NCBI GenBank assembly: GCA_038049695.1
Contig: CP142458.1
Coordinates: 40,827,501-40,891,500 of the forward strand
Origin: Cinnamomum chago
Taxonomy: Eukaryota > Streptophyta > Magnoliopsida > Laurales > Lauraceae
Reading direction: 5' to 3'
Length of the DNA stretch: 64,000 nt
The notes under the pieces are model-generated. The model was not told the DNA's origin, did no database searches, and saw only the letters and a list, made by a program, of their open reading frames with translations. The position numbers were made by a program, and so were the translations under genes. Below, in pieces: positions 43,478 to 64,000 of this stretch (position 1 is its first letter; each line of letters begins with the position of its first letter).

Positions 43478-43990
43478 GGACACATTTGTGTAGCCCTTTT
43501 CCGTGGAAAATAATGTAGTTTTTTTTGTGAAAAACTTCTTTTTCATGTATTTGGTGCGACAGTTTTCTGCCGAACTGCTTTTTCACCACATCGGCTTTTT
43601 CCTTCATAAGCATTGAAATAAACTTATTAGGGGGGGGGGGGCGGCTTTTTCCTTCATAAGCATGGAAATAGACTTATTTGGGTGTGTGTGTGTGGGGGGG
43701 GGGAGGATCACTCCCACCCTTACTCCACCCAACCACCCTCTTTCCCCCTCTCCTTCCAACCCCACCCACCCCACACATACACCAACCCACCGACCTAATA
43801 GTTTTCATTGAAGAAGTCCGCAGCTACACCAAACAACATTAGCACTAATTCATCGAGAAAATTTTTTTTGCACCAAACATGAATTTCAAACTTCATCAGA
43901 AAACCTTTTCTAAGGAATTTAAAAACCATAGAATTTGTTGATGTGGCAATTTCATGTTTCCATGGAAGTTACCTCTGCACAAACATGCCC
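43478..43990. mobile_element. MITE, Harbinger-like
   Basis: 513 bp insertion absent from the inverted LTR copy. The left end GGACACATTTGTGTAG and the complement of the right end GGGCATGTTTGTGCAG match imperfectly and continue to (C)CATGGAAA. Flanks TTA and TCA are a degraded 3 bp duplication. Inside are runs of G (43630-43641, 43694-43703) and C-rich stretches. Confidence 0.6.
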
Positions 43991-44216
43991 TCAATGAAAG
44001 GAGGAGCATGCCACATACTAAGAATAAAAGTGAAACTTCTAATCTTGGACAAACAGGAGGTGCTCCAAAAACTATAAATAACAGATGAGGGTTAGAGATC
44101 TCTACACACAATAATCTCTCGAGTTCCTCTCTCTTTTCCTCGTCTCATCTGGTTTCCTACTAGAGTACTAGGTTTTCTTCTACTTAGAGATCCCACCATT
44201 CTCCTTGAGAAGTTCT

Positions 44217-46407
44217 TGTAAAGTTCGGGGATCCGAACCCTAGAGGGGGGGTGAATAGGGTGAGCTCCAATTATGACCAATTAAGACAAATTATAACTTC
44301 TTTAAATTAAACTAGTCATAAGTGATTATTATCAAATAAAATGCGGAAGCTTAATAAAAACAATCACCACAAAGCAAGCACCATCACACAAGAATTTATA
44401 GTGGTTCGGCCTCAATGCCTACATCCACTACCGGCTTGTGATCCAACACCCCACCGGATTTCCACTATTTATGCTTTTCAATAGACTAAGCAATAACCTT
44501 TACAATATGCTTTTCAAGGCTAAGCAATAACCTTTACATTATGCTTTTCAAGGCTAAGCAATAACCTCTACATTATGCTTTTCAAGGCTAAGCAATAACC
44601 TCTTCAACCAAATGGTTGGTTATCTCTCTAATTAGTGTCTATCATACACTTGATGGAGATTCAATTAAGCTCATTACAATGCCTCTTAATTAGGCGGATA
44701 TGGAAGTGAAAAACCAACTCACACACACACACTAAATGAATGCAAAGATGTATGCTCATGATGTGTGTGTGTGATGTCCTCAATCATTTTGAAAATGAAA
44801 GTTCATAAATGTATGCCTAAGGCTTTTGAAAGTTTTAGCTCATAAAACATTTATGATTGAGGAATGAATGCTAGTCACATGTTAAAAGTAACAACTTGTT
44901 AATGATATCAAAGATTCACAAGTTGTATGAAATTAATTAGCTCTAAACATGTGTTGCATAGGGATGTCAATCAAATCAACAATATAGCTCAAAACATAAA
45001 AATAGATTTGATTGAAATTAGGAGACAAATCATATGAAATTATAAATACAACTTGAAAAAGATATACCTATCAAAGTAAGGCAAGTTGTGAAACTTTAAA
45101 ACAAAATACATATGATTTGTAAAGTTTGTTGAATCCAAAACATAAGATACATTTGAAAGAGATTTTCTTATGATGGAAAACAACAACCAAAGATTCAACC
45201 AAGTATATGAATCATGTTACATATAATTTCAAAGATTCTTTCATTAACATGATTTACTTAGATTTATCAAATAAAGTACAACTTGGATTGAATCAATGGT
45301 GATACATCCAAAACAATAGATCAATTCAAAACATAAAACATACTAAGGACACAACACATCATAGTTTAACATGCTATTAAAGATTTACCAAAGATAAAAT
45401 AAAAACATGAAAACATATGATTTGTAAAGATGTTGAATCCAAAGCATAAGATAGTTTTGAAAGTGATTTTCTTATATTGAAAAATAACAACCAAAGATTC
45501 AACCAAGTATAGGAATCATGTTACATATAATTTCAAAGATTCTTTCATTAACATGATCTACTTAGATTTACCAAAAATAAAGTACTACTTGGATTGAATC
45601 AATTGGTGTTGTATCCAAAACTATAAATCAACTCAAAACATAAAACATGTTAAGGACACAACACTTCATACATAGTTTATCATGCTACAAAAGATTTACC
45701 AAAAGTAAAACAAAGCATGAAAACATATGATTAAGGAAAGTAGAGCCTACTTGGTGATTTAACTTCATTAATCCAAGCTTTAGCTTTCCTAATGATCCCC
45801 TTCATTCCTTAGTTCATTTCCCTTTGATTTGATTCAAAACCCCTCAAGGAGGGCCTTAAAATTCCCAACTTTTGGCAAAGGAAAGAACTCATATTTATAG
45901 AAAAAAATGCCCAACGGCTAGTCCCCGGTCGACCTGGAAACAGGTCTCGATCGACCGGGTACACACAGCGGTCATTTTTATGACCGTTGGGCTTTAGGTA
46001 CCCAGTCGGCCTGCAGCCGGCCACACTGCTGGTCGACCCCTTAGGACCAAAATTCCCATAATTGCATATTTTCAAAGTATTTCTTTGTGGGGATTTTTGG
46101 GCCACTAAATCAAGCTTGAATACATGTTTAAAATCATTGTAAGGGTTTTTAAAACATGAAACATAGAAAGCCTAAAATGATTCAAAACTTTAAAACCAAA
46201 GGCTTGCTTGATTTCTTAAAACTCCTTTTCAAAAACAAATGCATCCAAGATTAAAAACAAAACATGCATAAATCAATACTTTTACAACTCTTAAAAAACA
46301 ATGCATGTTTAAATCAAGATTTCTTAAAACAATGTATATGTGAGTAAATCAAATGATGCTTGAATGATAATGCATCCATCAAATTGCAATCTACAAAAAT
46401 CCTAACG
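44217..46407 (-). mobile_element. Solo LTR, probable Ty1/copia, family 1 copy 2
   Basis: 2191 bp, same family as 8422-10628, with exact TSD GTTCT at 44212-44216 and 46408-46412. Ends TGTAAAG and CCTAACG (last base mutated). TATAAATA on - at 45899-45892 matches copy 1; the palindromes upstream of it are decayed (GTCGAC cores at about 45929, a GATCGACC form near 45950). Confidence 0.88.
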
Positions 46408-46731
46408 GTTCTCTAAGAGGGTCATAGCGTGGAAGAATACAAAGGTAAATGAGATCAAGATCTTCGAATAGATCAAGTTCTCAACTTGTCAATTTGAGTG
46501 CAACCAAGTTTCAAAGGTATATATCTATTATCTATTTGTCTTAGTAGATCTTGTTATGCTTGTTTCTTTCTTAATCTATCTTCTTGATAGATCTTTGATC
46601 TTAATGCATGAGATTAGGGTTTTAAATATTGGGATTGAGTTTTTGGCCTTATGGGTATTTGATCCCTACTTCCAGTGGGTCAAAAATTATTGAATATCAA
46701 TCCACGAGGCCCCACTACTTCCAACAGGAAT

Positions 46732-47516
46732 ATAAGCAACTAATCGAAGATAATGCCATGGGGCTAAGGATCACCAAGAATGCTCAAGTTTAAGATTGCT
46801 TTTGATTGCTTGATTTTTTTTATTTTTTTTTGTATATCTTCTGTGAATCAGGGGTCCGTTTTTTATCACATAACCTCAGAGTTCTAATGCGAGCTTCTCT
46901 GGGAAACCGACCTCCGAATTCGTTGCAATGCTCTTTACCTAAAGATGGGGGAGTCTTAGAGAGAATCAACCAATTAAAACAATGAGCCTTTGAGGCTCTT
47001 TTGTGGCCATCAAATGTGGGCCACAGGCCCACGTGCTAATATCTCCCACTTTGTAAGAAAGAGCCTTATATATCTTAAGGTTTTAACCTAGTTCATTCTT
47101 TCTCAAACAAATGACAACATAGATTGAACACTCCCACTCTTCCGTGGATCTATACATATTCATATTGCTCCCACTATTCCATTGCGACTTTTTCTCCTTT
47201 TCTTAATACCAAACTTCCCTGCAGGAACTTTTATAAACTTTTATCATTAGTGCTCTATCATAATATAATTTTCTTACCTATTGTAGATATCACTTTTCAT
47301 TACATAGGAGTCTTTATCTTTATTCATGAGGTACTCTTCACGTTTTTTGCGGATTTGACACTCATTATTATCATGGGGTCTTCTTCACGCTTTTTGTGGA
47401 ATTGACAGGCCTACCCATGATCCTTGATGTTTTTCACACTTTTCGCAGATTTTACATTCATAGCTTAAATCAACTGCATGAAAGTTTTATTGACTTGGGC
47501 ATCCCTAAGTCCCATC
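46732..47516. other. Spacer between inverted copia LTRs
   Basis: 785 bp, no gene recognised. It contains three related phrases (TTCTTCACGCTTTTTG, CTTCACGTTTTTTGCGGA, TTTTTCACACTTTTCGC) at 47335-47450, each followed by (G)GA(A)TTGACA- or TTTACATTC-type words: a degraded short tandem repeat. It is either flank or leftover internal copia DNA. Confidence 0.4.
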
Positions 47517-49129
47517 TGTTGGAAATAGGTGGGCTTCGTGGATAGGTTTTCAAAACTTTTGACCCACTCGATGCAGGGATCAAGTATCCATAAGGCCATG
47601 AACTCAATTTAGGATCCAAAACCTCTTACTCATTGATCAAGATCAGTAACAAAACTCTATCTAGAAGATAGAAACATCAGCAAACAAGCAACCACGAAAT
47701 TCTATAATATAAATAAAGTAGATCTAACCTTGGGAGCTCAGTTGTGCTCTAATGGAGGAGTTGGCAACTTACTTGATGAAAAACACTTTCTCTAAAGTAA
47801 ATAGAATCTCCAAGGCCTTGTTGTCTTCTACGTTATGACCATTTTCCAGATTTCTTTCTCAAGGAGAATGGTGGGATCTCCAAAAAGAAACCAACCCTAG
47901 AATCTTTAAAAGTGAACCAGAAGAGAAACAAGAAGAGAGGAGAGAGAGAGAGAGAGGGGGGGCGTGTAAACACTTGGGCGTGAATTCCAATACTTGGACG
48001 TCTAGCTCTTCTCCCTTATTTATAGCATGAGCAACCTCCTCTTTTGTTTATTATTAGAAGTTCTACTTCCATAATAATTAATAACCTTATTTTCCTTCCG
48101 TTTAGAGTTCAAATAGGATTAGTAACAATCTATTAATTGGGCTAGCGTGGGGACCATTAGGGATTCCATAGAAAGCTGACTCCAACTGGGACACCCTGAC
48201 CCCACATCTTATGTGCAATCCGGGCCCACAGTTAATGCAAATAACTTCACTATATAAATGCAACTGAACTCCAGTCTTAAGAATGAATTACAAGAAGACC
48301 CTAAACTTCCTTATAACAACAAGTATGCCCCTCTATGAATTATATACATGGATCAATTGGATTAAACATGTCCAACCAATTTAGATCCATATCTTATTAT
48401 CTTTGAGACCCAATTAATCACAATGGTTATCAGTACCATCCAATTAACTCTTAATTAAAATGAGTGCGCACTTACCAATGATGAATCCATTAATTGGTAC
48501 AAGGGGATATATCTAACAAGAGAATAGATTCCATCTTTATAAATGTATGTTCCTACGGTCCTACTACCCCATATTCAAGATACCAAGGTGTTGACCTACA
48601 ATTGACCTCACTCATTGGTGACTCAAAGTAAATGAATAAATAGAACCTTGAGTTCATCGATCTCTCAAGATTAAGAGCCTATTACTAGGCAATTATGAGA
48701 GCAGACCTTAAATCATAAACATTGTTTCATAAGGTGCATCTCATGGTCAGTACATACAATGCACCGGCACGATGATCCAGAGTCTTACACTCCGATGATT
48801 TAGACAAATCACACTATCTTATAGTGATCATAATGCTGCATCATTGTCAGATGAGATGTCCAATCTCATCACCGGTTGTGAATGAATTCAAGTATAAGAT
48901 TTGTATATATGTCTCATGTATGTGGATCTCATTCCCACATGTATCGCATCTAATATACTTGTGGGTTCCGGTTCATCTCATGAATCATCATATTATTTGT
49001 ATTGATTATGTGCAAGTAAATAATAAGATACCATTCATCTCATGAAATAAAAACAAGATTATATTGATAAATAAAGAAAGAAATCAATTTATTACATCAT
49101 CCACTGGATTGAGACCATATAATCTAACA
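47517..49129 (-). mobile_element. Ty1/copia 3' LTR, family 2 copy B
   Basis: On - it starts TGTTAGATTATATGG at 49129 and ends TATTTCCAACA at 47517. It matches copy A in the opposite orientation. Upstream on - is copia RNase H coding sequence, so this is a 3' LTR. Flanks do not form a TSD because the 5' part of the element is missing. Confidence 0.8.
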
Positions 49130-49139
49130 AAATCTTACA

Positions 49140-49560
49140 TATTTTGAAAATAATTTTGCACTTATTCTCTTTGTTAAAGGGCTAGCTACCATATCGGCTG
49201 AGGGTAAGTAATCTACTGTTACTTCTTCTTTCTCAAGTAAATCTTGAATATAGTGATTGTGTACATCAATGTGCCTACCCTTAGGGCTATTTGCCTCACT
49301 CTTTTATGAGTTTAATTGTTGATTCATGGTCACAACACATTTGGATTGGTCCATTGACTATATTGAGATCCAAATCATCTATAAAACATTTTACCCCAAC
49401 AGCAAAATTCAAGACAATACTACATACTACACATTCCACATCTTGAGTGTTTCGGGCAATACCTATTTGTTTCTTACTTGACCAAGAGATGGCAGCACCT
49501 CCAAAGAGAAAAACATGTCCTTAGGTGAACTTACAACCGTCCCTATCTCCAACACAAGAA
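49140..49560 (-). pseudogene. Copia RNase H C-terminal fragment
   Basis: The - strand encodes, with stops and frameshifts, ISWSSKKQIGIARNTQDVE (near 49500), an LIKE segment and LLEKEEVTVDYLPSADMV followed by SPLTKRISAKLF just before the LTR. These are the closing motifs of copia pol (usual forms: SKKQ..VALSSTEAEY and ...VADILTK...). The rest of pol is absent beyond about 49570. Confidence 0.75.
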
Positions 49561-50323
49561 CCACACCTCAAATTCATTTATTTGTTTATTTATTTATTTA
49601 TTTTTGCTCTTGGGTATTTACATGAAGACAAATGTTTCTAGGAAGAACCCATTACTTATTGGCAAACCCACACCACATTTCATCAGGCTACTCAAGGATC
49701 GATCACTGGGCTTGCCACTCTTCAAACTTGTGTGGGCTACTCTTCCCAATGTGTGGGCTCTCGTGGGTCCCAACCCCCTTGGGTGGAGTAACAAAAAAAA
49801 AGAAAAAAAAATTTAGAGTAGGGAAAATATTCCCTTAACAATAACTAAATCAATATGACTGGGTATAACTATCTCTTCACTATTTCATTCCTTATGTTAT
49901 ACCAACACTTTCATTATTAATTTCCTATGAATCTCATTATAATTGCGTGCATGTGATTGTTTGTGTATGTTTGTGGAATTATAATATGCAACCAACCTAT
50001 TCGGTTGCCTTTCATGGCTTGTACAACAAATTGCAAGAGCATGCCTAGAGAGGAGACAACAGAGGTTCGGCGTTGGTGGAGGTCCTTGTCACTGAAATGG
50101 TGTTTGAACTTTGAAGTGGAATTGGTCATCTTACGGTAGGGAAGATCGCGATGAGACCAAAGAACTTCATTGGTAGGAAATGGATATTGAAAGGGAGTAG
50201 GTCAAACGCGATATAAAGTTGACCGTAATGAATGGTGGTGCCATGGAGGTGTGTGGGGGTAGGCAGGGAAGTGTTACTATGGACGATTTTCTCCTATGTT
50301 TCTCTACTTTGGGCCTCTACTTT
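49561..50323. other. Intergenic, no gene seen
   Basis: Includes TTTA repeats at 49580-49605. No domain recognised in the short ORFs. Confidence 0.4.
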
Positions 50324-50627
50324 GGGCCTGTTTGGGGGCTTTGCTAATGGAGTTGAGTGGAGTAAAGGTTATTTTGAAGAAATAATAAAATATAAATGAG
50401 TTATAATGATAATTTATTTTTAGTTGTTTGTGAGGGACTTTTTTTGACTTTTTATTGAAAAGTGGAGTTTTTTGTTTTTTAGTGGAGAAATGATGTTACT
50501 TTTTGACTTTTTATTTTGAAAAATATGGTAGGAAATTTGAATTAAAGTGTTTTGGTGGGATTTTTTTTTTATAGAAACTGGGGCTATACCTTACTTGACT
50601 CTAAGGGTAGAGTTGCCAAACAAGCCC
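50324..50627. mobile_element. MITE, probable PIF/Harbinger type
   Basis: 304 bp. The left end GGGCCTGTTTGG and the complement of the right end GGGCTTGTTTGG match at 11 of 12 bases, with looser pairing further in. TAA follows on the right but TTT precedes on the left, so no intact TSD. Confidence 0.5.
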
Positions 50628-51237
50628 TAAGTCCATTCGGATCGATGTTGTCGTCATTGCGTGGCCAAGTAAAATTCAAGGGTTTCTCTTCTCACCTTTG
50701 GGAATGGTCTAGATGCGCGCTTTTATGTAGGAGATAATTTTCTTTGGCATTATTGAGGGTTGGAGAATGTTTAGTGGGCTACATAGAAAAGGGATGGGCC
50801 AAAAGTTCAACCACTATCTAGTCATTCTTGCAATAAAATTCAGGCCATGCAAAATCTAAAGGGTGTTTTGTGCTATTAGAAGATTTAGCAACGTATAAGA
50901 AAATTGTTTTAATTTTTCATGCATCTTACTATTTCATTCTTTTGGTGCAACACATTATTTTTGTGAAAAATTTAACTATTTTCTTGAATAAAGAAGATTT
51001 TAATTTTGTATAGGAGAGATAAGAATACAAGATTCCTCTTTCCTGTAGTGACAGAGATTTGCGAAAAGTGTAATCCTCTCATTTCACAAACTAATACTAA
51101 GAGGAAAATGAGGAAAGGCTTTACCATTCCCTAGGAAAGTAAGAGTCTGAGAACAACATTTTTTTACAAACCTTACCGGAAGGGCACTTTGTTAAGGCAC
51201 CTTTGTGCACACTAATCTGTGCAGCAACATAAACATT

Positions 51238-51277
<40 letters not shown>

Positions 51278-52500
51278 AACCGTCCATACTTGCAACTGTT
51301 AAGATAAAACCACCTCATTGCTTATAATCAATGGATTTGGATGGGGTTGGTTTTTTGTACATACTTAGCTCCATCTAGATCTTTTAATCCTTTATGCCCT
51401 TCATGTTGGCACAAATTGGGTGGACCGTATAAAGTTTACTCACATAATGCACAATCTCATACACTTTCCTCTCTCTCTCTCTCACGCGCGCACACACATA
51501 GTGATCAATTTGCTACCCTATATAAATCAACTCTCTGCTTTTATTCAGGCTTTGGTTTAGCAATTACTACAACTTGACCCAATAGATGATTCAAACCCTA
51601 AACCATATTCTTATTGTAGTAAGTGCCTAGTACCTGCTGAGCTACAAAATGTTTTTCTTTTTCATTTTTGTATATTTATCATATTCTTAATAAACTATTG
51701 CACAACTCTTAGTGGGGCCTACCTAATTACTGATATGAATGGACCGCACCCAACCAACCTCTATGAATGTCATTGATCCCACTTATTTTACCCGATCAAC
51801 CGGGACTGTACCATTGGATTGAAGGTCTTTTCTTTTTCTCCTTGAACCAATCTATTTCTTTGGATCCCGTTGTGCAAAGGTTCTGAAGTCCGACCCAAAC
51901 ATGCATGAATCCACAAAATCCATACACATTCAACGACAAAAACATCACCAACAACAATCAATCCCACTCGTAATGAGCTCGGGTTAGGTTGGGTTGCCCG
52001 TTAAACCCGTGTGCTTCCAACCCCACTTACATCTCTACCGTTTTTTAGATCTAGAATCTATACAAGATACACACTCACTACGCCCACTCTCAATCGCAGT
52101 TATCAAAAGAGTGCAAGGGCATTTTAGTCATGCAAAGAAACTCACTCACACACTCTTTCAAATGATTCCCAATGGCCTGTACCGCCCATTCCCCATTTCA
52201 AAAAAATTCAAATCCGCTCTCTCTCCAATCCAATTGGCCTCACCACCTTCACCCACATCACTCAACACTTGAAAAAAAACAAAAAAACCCAAAACCAACC
52301 CCTCTCCCTTCTCCGCCTGCAAACCCTAACCTCAGTCCAAAGCAATCACAAATCCAACAAATCCCCAAACACCACCCCCCACCCCCCACCCCCCAAAAGA
52401 TCAATCTAGAGAGAGAAAGAGAGAAACTTATCTCATCAGATTTTCTCCCTTTCATCTCCTTCTTCCTCTCTCTCTCTCTCTAGATTTCCCTGCTTGTTAA
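50628..52500. promoter_or_regulatory. Upstream region of the kinesin gene
   Basis: No other gene is seen. CT repeats lie at 51239-51275 and near 51470-51485. A good TATA motif CTATATAAAT lies at about 51516, roughly 1.1 kb before the start codon; if used, the leader would be long or spliced. A pyrimidine-rich stretch ending CTCTCTAG at 52484 could be a 5' UTR intron acceptor. The promoter is not firmly placed. Confidence 0.35.
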
Positions 52501-52523
52501 AGCAACGTCCGAGATATTCTCTT

Positions 52524-52549
52524 CCGTTGCCTTCGAATGCAAACAACGG
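52524..52549. promoter_or_regulatory. Two AACGG (MSA-core-like) motifs
   Basis: AACGG occurs on - at 52528-52524 and on + at 52545-52549 (CAACGGCC), within about 120 bp of the kinesin ATG. AACGG is the core of the mitosis-specific activator element bound by three-repeat MYB proteins in plant G2/M genes. Five-base cores occur often by chance. Confidence 0.3.
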
Positions 52550-52587
52550 CCCCACACCAACCCATTCGAAAACCCCACAATCTCTAA

Positions 52588-52624
<37 letters not shown>

Positions 52625-52644
52625 CTTCTTCCATCATCAGAGCA

Positions 52645-63995
<11,351 letters not shown>

Positions 63996-64000
63996 GTATG

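Larger units (their letters stand above)
41171..46726 (+). mobile_element. Solo LTR, Ty1/copia, family 2 copy A, with three nested insertions
   Basis: Starts TGTTAGATTATATG, ends CTTCCAACA, exact TSD GGAAT at 41166-41170 and 46727-46731. It aligns by eye with the inverted copy at 47517-49129. Subtracting the insertions at 42028-43300, 43478-43990 and 44217-46407 with their duplications leaves about 1.57 kb, close to the 1.61 kb of the uninterrupted copy, which supports all three nested calls. No internal domains, hence a solo LTR. Confidence 0.85.

Overview
This is nuclear DNA from a flowering plant. The evidence is a multi-exon kinesin-14 gene with canonical GT-AG introns, fragments of plant-only gene families (RopGEF, ARF, CIPK), and nested plant transposable elements. 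AT-rich introns several kb long argue against a grass, but I cannot name the species. Only one host gene looks functional; almost all the rest is transposon DNA, much of it resolvable by target-site duplications (TSDs).

Layout. 1-7919 appears to be the inside and one end of a large CACTA DNA transposon. It ends in a CACTACAACAAAA terminus, preceded by a tandem array of about 193 bp units. Upstream lie intron-bearing fragments of at least five unrelated host genes, all on the + strand: RopGEF, a PDI-like protein, an auxin response factor, a CLU/FRIENDLY-type protein and a CIPK kinase. 7920-13740 is a decayed L1-type LINE on the - strand, cut off by the CACTA end and split by a solo LTR (8422-10628, TSD GCCTC). 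14084-28071 is a complete but dead Ty3/gypsy element of the Tat/Retand type, with TSD GAGTC, LTRs of 686 and 670 bp, gag, protease, RT, two RNase H domains and integrase. It also carries a spliced antisense gene and a nested chromovirus-type solo LTR (24394-27202, TSD TCGGG).

28077-38340 is repeat-poor intergenic DNA with a hAT-like MITE, a SINE, two foldback elements and an L1 tail. 38341-49570 is another nest. A MITE and a chromovirus-type solo LTR (TSD TACAT) come first. A copia solo LTR (41171-46726, TSD GGAAT) follows and contains a PIF/Harbinger-like element (itself hit by a SINE), a second MITE and a second copy of the 8422-10628 LTR family (TSD GTTCT). Last comes an inverted relative of the copia LTR, still joined to copia RNase H sequence.

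52645-63995 holds the first 16 coding exons (749 codons) of a minus-end-directed kinesin-14 of the ATK1/ATK5 class; the last exons lie beyond the window. Its introns contain a 60 bp triplication, an RTE tail, a dead copia pol fragment and a long AC/AG microsatellite.

The strongest leads are the multi-gene capture inside the CACTA element, the well preserved three-exon antisense gene in the gypsy element, and evenly spaced palindromes in the presumed promoters of three different LTR families.
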